This document shows, piece after piece, positions 56,640 to 64,000 of a stretch of 64,000 bases of DNA. The position numbers and the translations under genes were made by a program. Under the pieces are notes generated by a model that was given only the letters and a program-made list of their open reading frames with translations, was not told the origin of the DNA and ran no database searches. Numbering within the stretch: position 1 is the first letter of the stretch; every line of letters starts with the position of its first letter. Source of the DNA: Glutamicibacter soli (GTDB taxonomy: Bacteria > Actinomycetota > Actinomycetes > Actinomycetales > Micrococcaceae); NCBI RefSeq assembly GCF_003309065.1, contig NZ_POAF01000002.1:496001-560000 (forward strand), given 5' to 3'.

Positions 56640-57449
56640 CTATGGCACCTGGTAGAACGTATCCTTCACGTCAGTGATCAGCATGTGCCCTGGCGCGTGG
56701 CCGATGGCCAAAGCCGGGCGCGATTCCATGACCGCCGCCTGCGGAGTGACGCCGCAGGCCCAGAACACCGGAATGCAGCCTTCCGGGATCTGCACGGCGT
56801 CGCCGAAGTCGGGTTTGCCCAGATCCGTGATGCCCAGCTCCTCCGGGTTGCCGATATGCACCGGCGCCCCGTGCACCGCTGGGTAGCGGGAGGTGATGCG
56901 CACCGCGTCGGCAACCTGCGAGGCCGGAATCGGCCGCATCGAAACCACCATGGGCCCGGACATGGATCCCGCCGAGACGCTGCGCCGCGTCGTCTTGTAC
57001 ATGGGCACGTTGACGTCCTGGTCGATGTGGGCCACGGAGATGCCTGCCTCGATGAGCGCCGCTTCGAAGGTGAAGGAGCACCCGACGATGAAGGTCACCA
57101 GATCCTCGCGCCAGTACTCGGCAAGATCCGTTGGCTCGGCGACCTTTTCGCCGTTCTCATACACCACGTACTTGGGGACGTCCGTGCGGATGTCGCCGCC
57201 AGCCAGCAGCTCATTGGACACCTGGCCCGCTTCCAGGACCCCGAGGATCGGGCAGGATTTGGGGTTGCGCTGGGCGAAGAGCAGCACCTCGAAGGCCAGT
57301 GCCTGCGGCACGATGATCAGGTTCGCCTGCGCGTAGCCGGCGCTGAAGCCCGCGGTGGGCACCACCTGTCCCTGTCGGAAGTACTCGCGCGCTTCGCGGG
57401 GGCTCAGGGCCGCCCGCTCGCTGATGCTCAGGTCTCGAACGTTTGCCAT
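56640..57449 (-). CDS. D-glutamate cyclase-like protein (DUF1445, YcsI family)
   Basis: 269 residues, full family length. Hallmarks: TAGFSAGYAQANLIIVPQAL, CPILGVLEAGQ, DIRTDVPKYVVYENG, TFIVGCSFTFEAALIEAGI and FWACGVTPQAAV. Family members related to the mitochondrial D-glutamate cyclase turn D-glutamate into 5-oxo-D-proline. It lies 12 bases after an NRAMP-like transporter gene, as in the Bacillus ycsG-ycsI pair. Confidence 0.88.
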   Translation of the reverse strand: MANVRDLSISERAALSPREAREYFRQGQVVPTAGFSAGYAQANLIIVPQALAFEVLLFAQRNPKSCPILGVLEAGQVSNELLAGGDIRTDVPKYVVYENGEKVAEPTDLAEYWREDLVTFIVGCSFTFEAALIEAGISVAHIDQDVNVPMYKTTRRSVSAGSMSGPMVVSMRPIPASQVADAVRITSRYPAVHGAPVHIGNPEELGITDLGKPDFGDAVQIPEGCIPVFWACGVTPQAAVMESRPALAIGHAPGHMLITDVKDTFYQVP

Positions 57450-57461
57450 GGGTAATCCGCC

Positions 57462-58682
57462 TTAGGAATTCCACAGGGCCGAGAGCCCCGACAGGGAGTT
57501 GTAGCCGAGGAACACGGTCAGGAGCCAGGCCAGGGCGCCGATGAAGAGCAGGAACTTGGGGTACTTATAGCCGCCCATCAGGTCGCGGCGGCGCCAGGCC
57601 ACCCAGAGCAGGACGGCCAGGCCGACCGGAAGGATCAGGCCGTTGAAGGCCCCGGCGAAGATCAACAGGGTCGCAGGAGCCTTGCCCAGGAAGACGTAGA
57701 TCACGGCGCAGACGGCGATGAAGCCGACGGTGATCAGGTTGCGGGTGCGTTCGGGGGTGGTGCTCTTGGTGATGAACGAAACCGAAGTGTAGGCGGCGCC
57801 GATGACGCTGGTCAGCGCGGCGGCCCAGAGGATGATGCCGAAGGAGCGCAGGCCGATATCTCCTGCCGCGGCGCCGAATGCCTCGGCTGCCTTGTTGTCG
57901 CTGGTCAGTGCCACGCCGCCGGCAACGACGCCGAGGATTGCCAGAAAGAGCAGCACCCGCATGATGCCGGTGACGATGATGGCCAGCACCGAGGTCTTGG
58001 AGATCTCCTTGACGTGCTCGACGCCGGTGGTCCCGGAGTCCAGCATGCGGTGCGCGCCGGCATAGGTGATGTAGCCGCCGACCGTGCCGCCGATCAGGGT
58101 GGTGATGATCAGGAAGTCGACCTGCTCGGGAAGCACCACGTTGCGCAGCGCATCGCCCACCGGAGGCGCGGCGACGATCGCGACGTAAAGCATCAGCAGG
58201 ATCATGATGGCGCCCAGCAGGACCACGATGCGGTCCAGCGCCATGCCCGCCTTCTTGGACAGGAAGATCAGGATCGCAATCACTGCGGAAATGGCACCGC
58301 CGATCTTGGCGTCCACACCCAGCATCGCGTTCAGGCCCAGGCCGGTGCCGGCGATGTTGCCGATGTTGAACACCATGCCGCCGATGAAGACCAAGGCGGC
58401 CAGCAGCCAGCCGACGCCGGGAAGGACCTTGTTGCCCAGCTCCTGGGCGCGCAGGCCGCTGACGCCGATCACGCGCCAGACGTTGAGCTGCACCGCAATG
58501 TCGACGAGGATCGATACGACGATGGCGAAGGCGAAGGCCGCACCGATTTGCACGGTGAACTCAGTGGTCTGGGTAATGAAACCAGGGCCGATGGCGCTGG
58601 TGGCCATGAGGAACATGGCGCCCAGCAGCGCTGTGCGCCGGGCTTTTGACGTAGCCTGAGGCTTCGAATCGGGAGTAGACAT
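57462..58682 (-). CDS. NRAMP-family transporter (YcsG-like)
   Basis: 406 residues from ATG 58682 (MSTPDSKPQATSK), with GGATG upstream; the longer open frame covers the operator region. It has about 11 helices with the family start (AIGPGFITQTTEFTVQIGAA). The canonical DPGN metal motif of Mn/Fe NRAMPs is missing (IGPGFITQT instead), as in the YcsG group, so the substrate is probably not a divalent metal but an organic compound. It is first in an operon with the D-glutamate cyclase gene. Confidence 0.87.
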   Translation of the reverse strand: MSTPDSKPQATSKARRTALLGAMFLMATSAIGPGFITQTTEFTVQIGAAFAFAIVVSILVDIAVQLNVWRVIGVSGLRAQELGNKVLPGVGWLLAALVFIGGMVFNIGNIAGTGLGLNAMLGVDAKIGGAISAVIAILIFLSKKAGMALDRIVVLLGAIMILLMLYVAIVAAPPVGDALRNVVLPEQVDFLIITTLIGGTVGGYITYAGAHRMLDSGTTGVEHVKEISKTSVLAIIVTGIMRVLLFLAILGVVAGGVALTSDNKAAEAFGAAAGDIGLRSFGIILWAAALTSVIGAAYTSVSFITKSTTPERTRNLITVGFIAVCAVIYVFLGKAPATLLIFAGAFNGLILPVGLAVLLWVAWRRRDLMGGYKYPKFLLFIGALAWLLTVFLGYNSLSGLSALWNS

Positions 58683-58749
58683 GATTTCATCCGTTGCGGT
58701 AGCGGTGACTGCTGTCACAGAACTAATGTAACGCACAAGACAATACAGG

Positions 58750-58760
58750 TTGTTGAACAA
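58750..58760. promoter_or_regulatory. candidate GntR operator A upstream of the NRAMP gene
   Basis: TTGTTGAACAA, identical to the 11-mer before pxpA. Confidence 0.7.
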
Positions 58761-58773
58761 TCTGGGCAAGTAG

Positions 58774-58784
58774 TTGTTGAACAA
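58774..58784. promoter_or_regulatory. candidate GntR operator B upstream of the NRAMP gene
   Basis: Second TTGTTGAACAA, 24 bp from site A centre to centre. Confidence 0.7.
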
Positions 58785-58935
58785 TTTCTTTTCCGCTCAC
58801 GCCTTGCTCAACGGCGGCGCCGAACACTGAGGTGGCTTGGCTGTCTACCTCAAGCAGGCTGCCATCACGCCGCAGTAGAACGCTGGCTTAGCGCTGGGAA
58901 TACGCCGCCAAATGCATTCCCCGGCTCGGAACGTA

Positions 58936-58979
58936 GAAGTCCACCGCTTTTTGGCAAACGCCGAAAAGCGGTGGACTTC
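58936..58979 (-). terminator. intrinsic terminator after the BCCT gene
   Basis: GAAGTCCACCGCTTTT / AAAAGCGGTGGACTTC perfect 16-bp stem with a 12-base loop, about 25 bases beyond the transporter stop. Confidence 0.82.
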
Positions 58980-59002
58980 AGTGGAACAACTTTTGGATCA
59001 GG

Positions 59003-60997
59003 TCAGCTCTTGACCGTTTCCGGGGCGTCGTCGTCCTCGGCCTTTTCGAGGCTCGGTTGCACGTCCTTCCCTGTCAGCTCAGCAGGCTTCGGGCCACCGG
59101 CCTCGACCTGCGGCTGCTCGCCGGTGAATTCTGGCGCATTGTCGGTGTACCACTCGGTCAGCGCCGGATCCTCGCTGTCGAAGTCGGCACCTGCGCCGAG
59201 TTCCTCCGGAACCTGCGAGATCCCGAAGACGAAGTCGTCGCCGTGCTCGTCGATGCCCTGGCGGACGCCGCCCTTGATGGCTTCCACCGCATAGCGGCGG
59301 CGGATCATCAGCGGGTCGTTGCGCAGTTCAATGCCCCAGGAAATCATCACGCCGATCAGGATGATCGCGAACGGCAACGCGCAGGTGACCATGATCGACT
59401 GCAGCCCGGAGAGCGCATTGCGCCCGCCGGCCAGCAGCAGGAACATGGAGATCAGGCCCAAAGCCACGGCCCAGACGATGGTGACCGGCTTGGACGGCAC
59501 CGGACGTCCGGACTGCGACATGGATCCCATGACGTTCGACGCGGAGTCCGCGGCGGTCACGAAGAACACCAGGATCGCCAGCAGGGCGACAATCCACATC
59601 ACCGGGCTCATCGGCAGGTTGGACAACAAGTCGAACATGACGTTTTCGCCCGAACCCTGGATCTCGATGTCCTGGCCGTTGAGGTTCATCCAGATCGCGG
59701 ACCCGCCGAAGACGGTGAACCACATCATGGAGATCGCCGAAGGAACAAGCATGACCACGGTGACGAACTGGCGCAGCGACCGGCCCTTGGAAATCTTGGC
59801 GATGAACATGCCCACGAACGGCGACCAGGAAATCCACCACGCCCAGTACAAGGTGGTGTAGGCGGTCAGGTATTCCTTCTCGACGGTGCCCTCGCTGGCG
59901 AAGACCGTGAGCATCTGCGGCAGGTTGTCGAAGAAGGCGATGACCGAGGCCGGAAGCAGGTCCAGGATGTACATGGTCGGTCCGGTGACCAGCACGAAGA
60001 TCGCCATGAAAATGACCAGCGCCATGTTCGTGTTGGACAGCAGACGGATGCCCTTCTTGATGCCGGCCACCGCCGAAATGGTGAAGACGACGGTCAGCAG
60101 GCTGATCGCGACGACCACGAACCCGTTGCCCAGTTCCGCTCCGGTGACGATGCTCGTACCGGTGCGGATCTGCAGTGCGCCGATGCCCAGCGAGGTCGCG
60201 GTGCCGAACAAGGTCACCAGCACGGCGAAAACGTCGATGATCTTGCCCAGCACGCGGTTGTTGCCGTTTGGGAACACCGGTTCGAACAGGGAGGAGATCA
60301 GCGGCAGGCGCCCACGACGGTAGGAGACGTACGCCAGCGCGCCGCCGACCAAGGCGTAGATGCACCAGGCGAAGGTCGCCTGGTGGAGGAAGGAGTCGGT
60401 CATCGCCGGGAGCACCGCGTCGTTGGTGCCTGCCTGCGCATCGGTGGATGGCGGCGGAGTCTTGAAGTGGCTCAGCGGTTCCAGCGGGCCGTAGAAGATC
60501 AAGCCGATGCCCAGGCCCGCGGCGAACAGCATGGAGATCCACGACGTGGTGGAAAATTCGGGAGTGCTGTCATCCGCTCCGAGGCGGATCTTGCCGGTGG
60601 GCCCGTAGCCGACTACCAGCATGAACAGCACGATGCCCAGGACGATGACGTTGAACAGCCAGCCGAAGTGGGTGACGACCCAGATCTGCATGCCCACGCC
60701 GACTTCGTTCAAATTCGTCGGGGCAATGATGGCCCAGAGCAGTACCGCGAGGACGGCAACCAACGCGGAAATGAATACTCCGCGGCGGGTCGGGAACGTG
60801 GCTCCGGTGTCTTCAACGCTGATGCCGGGGATCAATCCCGGATGGATGCCGAAGGACGGTTCCTTGGCATGGCGCAGGGCTTTGAGCACGCGTTCACCCT
60901 TGCGTTCCCGGTGTTGTTTTGGGTCTTTTTCACTTCCCTTTTCGGTCGCTTTCGATCCCGTACCTGACGGGTGCGGACGTGGCGTGTGAGATTCCAT
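59003..60997 (-). CDS. BCCT-family betaine/choline/carnitine transporter
   Basis: 664 residues from ATG 60997 (MESHTPRPHPSG); a TTG three codons earlier is in frame. About 12 helices. The BCCT signature Trp-rich helix reads YTTLYWAWWISWSPFVGMFI, and GIGLIFYGPLEPLSHF matches the glycine-betaine pocket region. Long charged N- and C-terminal tails are probably osmosensory, as in BetP. It imports compatible solutes with Na+ under osmotic stress. Stands alone with its own terminator. Confidence 0.92.
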   Translation of the reverse strand: MESHTPRPHPSGTGSKATEKGSEKDPKQHRERKGERVLKALRHAKEPSFGIHPGLIPGISVEDTGATFPTRRGVFISALVAVLAVLLWAIIAPTNLNEVGVGMQIWVVTHFGWLFNVIVLGIVLFMLVVGYGPTGKIRLGADDSTPEFSTTSWISMLFAAGLGIGLIFYGPLEPLSHFKTPPPSTDAQAGTNDAVLPAMTDSFLHQATFAWCIYALVGGALAYVSYRRGRLPLISSLFEPVFPNGNNRVLGKIIDVFAVLVTLFGTATSLGIGALQIRTGTSIVTGAELGNGFVVVAISLLTVVFTISAVAGIKKGIRLLSNTNMALVIFMAIFVLVTGPTMYILDLLPASVIAFFDNLPQMLTVFASEGTVEKEYLTAYTTLYWAWWISWSPFVGMFIAKISKGRSLRQFVTVVMLVPSAISMMWFTVFGGSAIWMNLNGQDIEIQGSGENVMFDLLSNLPMSPVMWIVALLAILVFFVTAADSASNVMGSMSQSGRPVPSKPVTIVWAVALGLISMFLLLAGGRNALSGLQSIMVTCALPFAIILIGVMISWGIELRNDPLMIRRRYAVEAIKGGVRQGIDEHGDDFVFGISQVPEELGAGADFDSEDPALTEWYTDNAPEFTGEQPQVEAGGPKPAELTGKDVQPSLEKAEDDDAPETVKS

Positions 60998-61006
60998 AGC
61001 GTACAA

Positions 61007-61419
61007 GTTTACTATGAAAACCTTGAAATCCCGGGCTTTTTGGACCTCTCCCGGCTGGATTCAGGCATCTCGGGCAGCGATCCTGCCCCGTGATCACGGG
61101 CTGAAATGGGGATTCGCCAACCGCAGAAAAAAGATGCTTTTTGCTGGCGGGGCAGACAGTGTTTCGGCTGCCCCGGACCCGACTCCGGGGTTCCGGCTAT
61201 GCGGCTTCACCGTACTCTTTCGCGTTTTTCCCGCGAACACTTCCACGGCTTTGACCCAAGCTCCGGCACCGCTCGCTGCCGAACATCATTTCCGAACCAA
61301 TGACTGTACTGCAGCTGCGGGCGGCGCTCCCCCAGCTGCAGTGCTCGGTTAAGCACCGCGGGCCGTGCAGCCAGCGCGCAAAGCGTTGGCGGCACGGCCC
61401 GGAACGGCGCGATTGGTTC
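61007..61419. other. intergenic, no gene; purH terminator candidates
   Basis: 412 bases between the BCCT start and the purH end. Two hairpins are visible: ACTGCAGCTG / CAGCTGCAGT (61308-61342) and CGGGCCGTGC / GCACGGCCCG (61359-61401). The second, 19 bases past purH, is the better terminator candidate. No coding frame is convincing. Confidence 0.55.
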
Positions 61420-63090
61420 CTAGTGGAAGAAGTGGCGTGCACCGGTGAAGTACATGGTGATGCCTGCTTCGTTCGCGGCGGCGATGACTTCCTCATCGCG
61501 GACCGAGCCGCCCGGCTGGACAACTGCCTTGACGCCGGCGTCGATCAGGATCTGCAGGCCGTCGGCGAACGGGAAGAACGCATCCGAGGCGGCGACTGCG
61601 CCCACGGCGCGCTGCTCGGAGGCCGCGGTATCGGCGTTCTCCGCACCACCGGCTGCATCCGCACCGGATTCGACCTTCACACCCAGGGTGTTGGCGCGCT
61701 CCACTGCCAGCTTGCAGGAGTCCAGGCGGTTGACCTGGCCCATGCCGATGCCCACAGCGGCGCCGTCCTTGGCCAGCAGGATGGCGTTGGACTTCGCGGC
61801 GCGCACCGCGCGCCAGGCGAAGGCCAGGTCCGCCAGGGTGGCGTCGTCGGCGGCGTCGCCGGCGGCCAGGGTCCAGTTGGCTGGATCATCGCCGGCGGCG
61901 TCGATCTTGTCGCCGGCCTGGACCAGCATGCCGCCGGAGACCTGGCGCAGCTCGTTGCTGTTGCGGCCGTAGCCGTCCGGCAGGGCGAGCAGGCGGATGT
62001 TCTTCTTGGCCGAGAGGATCTCAACGGCTTCCGGCTCGAAGTCGGGTGCGATGACGACCTCGGTGAAGATGCCCTTCACGGTTTCTGCCATGGACTTGGT
62101 GACGGTGCGGTTGGCCGCGATGACGCCGCCGAAGGCCGACACCGGGTCGGTGGCGTGCGCCTTGCGGTGCGCGTCGGCAATCGGGTCTGCTGCGTCCTCG
62201 GAGGCCACCGCTACGCCGCACGGGTTGGCGTGCTTGATGACTGCCACGGCAGGCTTGTCGAAGTCGAAGGCCGCGCGCAGCGCAGCGTCGGCGTCCACGT
62301 AGTTGTTGTAGCTCATCGGCTTGCCGTGCAGCTGGTCCGCCTGGGCGATGCCGGCAGGGGCCGCCTCGTCCACGTACAGGGCGGCCTGCTGGTGCGGGTT
62401 CTCGCCGTAGCGCAGCACTGCGGCGCGCTGCAGGGCGACGCCGGAGTAGGCAGGCCAGTCGATGACGCCGTCGCCGTCCTCGTCGAGGAACTGGCTGGCG
62501 GTCCAGGTGGCGACCGCGGTGTCATAGGCGGCGGTGTGCGCGTAGGCCTTGGCGGCCAGGCGCTGGCGGGTCTTGAGCTCGAAGCCGCCGGCCGCGGCTG
62601 CCTCGATGACCTGCGGGTAGAAGCTCGGGTCGACCACGATGGACACGGCGGCGTGGTTCTTCGCGGCGGAGCGGACCATGGCCGGGCCTCCGATGTCGAT
62701 CTGCTCGACAACCTCGTCCTGCGCGGCGCCGGAGGCGAGGGTCTGCACGAACGGGTACAGGTTCACGACCACCAGGTCGATCTGTCCGATGTTGCGCTCG
62801 GCCAGGGTGTCCATGTGCTCGGGCACGCGGCGGTCAGCCAGGATGCCGCCGTGGATGATGGGGTGCAGGGTCTTGACGCGGCCGTCGAGCATTTCCGGCG
62901 AACCGGTCACCTGCTCGACCTCGGTCACTGGGATGCCTGCGGCGGCGATCTTCTTGGCGGTGGAACCGGTGGAAATCAGCTGGACGCCTGCGTTGTGCAG
63001 TCCAGCGGCCAGTTCCTCCAAGCCGGTCTTGTCGTAGACGGAAATCAATGCGCGGCGGATAGCGACTTTGTCCAAGACGGTCTTACTCAC
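61420..63090 (-). CDS. purH: bifunctional AICAR transformylase / IMP cyclohydrolase
   Basis: 556 residues. The N-terminal IMP cyclohydrolase (MGS-like; [37 protein letters not shown]) and the C-terminal AICAR formyltransferase ([53 protein letters not shown]) are both complete. It performs the last two steps of IMP synthesis. The C-terminal [11 protein letters not shown] ending is standard. Confidence 0.98.
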   Translation of the reverse strand: MSKTVLDKVAIRRALISVYDKTGLEELAAGLHNAGVQLISTGSTAKKIAAAGIPVTEVEQVTGSPEMLDGRVKTLHPIIHGGILADRRVPEHMDTLAERNIGQIDLVVVNLYPFVQTLASGAAQDEVVEQIDIGGPAMVRSAAKNHAAVSIVVDPSFYPQVIEAAAAGGFELKTRQRLAAKAYAHTAAYDTAVATWTASQFLDEDGDGVIDWPAYSGVALQRAAVLRYGENPHQQAALYVDEAAPAGIAQADQLHGKPMSYNNYVDADAALRAAFDFDKPAVAVIKHANPCGVAVASEDAADPIADAHRKAHATDPVSAFGGVIAANRTVTKSMAETVKGIFTEVVIAPDFEPEAVEILSAKKNIRLLALPDGYGRNSNELRQVSGGMLVQAGDKIDAAGDDPANWTLAAGDAADDATLADLAFAWRAVRAAKSNAILLAKDGAAVGIGMGQVNRLDSCKLAVERANTLGVKVESGADAAGGAENADTAASEQRAVGAVAASDAFFPFADGLQILIDAGVKAVVQPGGSVRDEEVIAAANEAGITMYFTGARHFFH

Positions 63091-63186
63091 GAAAATTTTC
63101 TCCCGGCGGTGAGAATGAATGGGGCGGGCGGCGAAAGGCCGCCGCCCCTATTCTAGCGAAATCTGCCGGTTGCCCCTCAGTTCGTG

Positions 63187-63963
63187 TCAGTGCCCCTGGA
63201 CCAGATCACCCAGCTGCGGAAAATGCGTAGCCAGCTGCTGATCGGTCAGGCAAAGGCGCAGCAGCTTCTCCGCATGGTCCTCGTCGGCGACGTAGGACAC
63301 CAGATCCACCGAGGTCCGTGCGTTCAACTCGTCGCGCAGCGAGTGGGCCACCGCCACCAGGCAGTGGTAATAGCGTTTGATGGTCGGTTCCCATCCCTCG
63401 CGGGATGCCTGGTCGGTCAGGGCCTGGGACCAGATGCCGGCCGCAGGTTCCTCGCACAGGTCGATGGAGGACCAGTGCCAGTCGCTGGGCTCCCACTTGT
63501 CCGAGTAGAAGCTCTCCGCGTCGTCTTCGTCCAGGTCCGCTTCGATGACCGCGAGCACCGTATCCAGGTCCTCGCCGTCGTCCGCGTCTTCCTCGTCCTC
63601 GGAGTCCTCATCGTGCTCCGAGTCCGAAATCACCAGTGAATCCTCGTCGGCAACCGGCGGCTCGGGTTCCAGGGTGTTGTGCTCGTCAGCGTCGGGGCGA
63701 TCCTCGTAGTCATCCGGCTCATCCACGTCTTCGCCGCGTTCGACCAGTTGTTCCCGGGATTCGGCGGCCCGGTCGCGCGCCAGGGCCTGAACCGAGTTCA
63801 GGGCCAGCAACGGCATCGCAATGGCTTCGCTCTCTTCGGTGCTCACCCCGTGCAGGGCAATCGCATAAAAGGTCTGCTCCGGGTGTGCCTCAATTACTTC
63901 AGCCGCGTGTCGAAGGGCTGCAACCCGTATCGCCTCTTCGAGAGCGGTCCAATCTACTCCCAT
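63187..63963 (-). CDS. acidic protein, DUF4303-like
   Basis: 258 residues. The N-terminal helix and strand (AEVIEAHPEQTFYAIALHGV) and the C-terminal region (WHWSSIDL, YYHCLVAVAHSLRDELNA) resemble the DUF4303 / SMI1-like fold found in polymorphic-toxin immunity proteins. The middle (about 85-140) is an extreme Asp/Glu-rich stretch, probably disordered. No toxin gene is visible in this window. Function not known. Confidence 0.6.
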   Translation of the reverse strand: MGVDWTALEEAIRVAALRHAAEVIEAHPEQTFYAIALHGVSTEESEAIAMPLLALNSVQALARDRAAESREQLVERGEDVDEPDDYEDRPDADEHNTLEPEPPVADEDSLVISDSEHDEDSEDEEDADDGEDLDTVLAVIEADLDEDDAESFYSDKWEPSDWHWSSIDLCEEPAAGIWSQALTDQASREGWEPTIKRYYHCLVAVAHSLRDELNARTSVDLVSYVADEDHAEKLLRLCLTDQQLATHFPQLGDLVQGH

Positions 63964-64000
63964 GTCCAGAGATTACTCCCTTACCCGAACTTGCAAAAGG

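Noticed and set aside
47031-58784. Reading the TTGTTGAACAA repeats as a CRISPR or mobile repeat
   Set aside because: Only three copies, palindromic, all directly upstream of metabolic operons; operator sites explain them better.
59057-60967. 636-codon open frame opposite the BCCT gene
   Set aside because: Low-complexity His/Asp/Arg/Gln product with no hydrophobic core; shadow of a membrane-protein gene.
61300-63156. 618-codon open frame opposite purH
   Set aside because: Antisense to a complete purH with all motifs; Val/Gly/Asp repeats are a strand artefact.

Overview
The window is high-GC actinobacterial DNA. Gene content and protein sequences point to Micrococcaceae (Arthrobacter / Glutamicibacter-like): monomeric NADP isocitrate dehydrogenase, an S-box-type leader before metY-metB, a MesX-MesD methionine synthase pair, and many FCD-type GntR regulators. 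The genus is an inference. No rRNA, tRNA or CRISPR array was recognised.

Layout. 1-0.9 kb: end of purU and a gamma-class carbonic anhydrase. 0.9-8.9 kb: accessory patchwork with a beta-helix membrane protein, remnants of a metB-like gene and of a carbonic anhydrase tail, a stop-interrupted AraC regulator and a second AraC fragment, a damaged AbiE toxin-antitoxin pair between 51-bp direct repeats, a decayed serine recombinase, and a three-gene HNH / PUA-Mrr / HhH cluster that looks like defence. 9-16.3 kb: methionine block with metB and metY behind a SAM-type leader, a LysR regulator, divergent MesX and MesD, and a decayed flavin reductase. 16.7-29.2 kb: second accessory island with an OLD-family nuclease, an XRE remnant, an IS3-family and an IS256-family element (both inactivated), then a helicase / GIY-YIG-like / methyltransferase restriction operon with its own XRE gene, and a YdeI-like gene beside a copy of its own 3' end.

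29.3-64 kb is mostly ordinary chromosome. It carries an SDR and a D-2-hydroxyacid dehydrogenase; an amino-acid catabolism set (FAD D-amino-acid dehydrogenase, GntR, BrnQ, ornithine cyclodeaminase family) sharing a TTGTGT-N8-ACACA operator; dGTPase-like protein; GtrA; a nuclease-like protein; icd; a TetR/MFS efflux pair with two matched palindromes; and catalase. A 5-oxoproline / D-glutamate module follows: pxpA, fused pxpB-pxpC, biotin carboxylase-BCCP, GntR, MFS, a GntR/Cache pair, an APC permease, D-glutamate cyclase and an NRAMP-like transporter. TTGTTGAACAA palindromes precede both ends of this module. The window closes with a BCCT transporter, purH and an acidic protein.

Two themes stand out. 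First, defence and mobile genes cluster around recombination scars, several of which are short diverged copies of a neighbouring gene's 3' end. Second, the metabolic modules carry matched candidate operators that tie separate transcription units into small local regulons.
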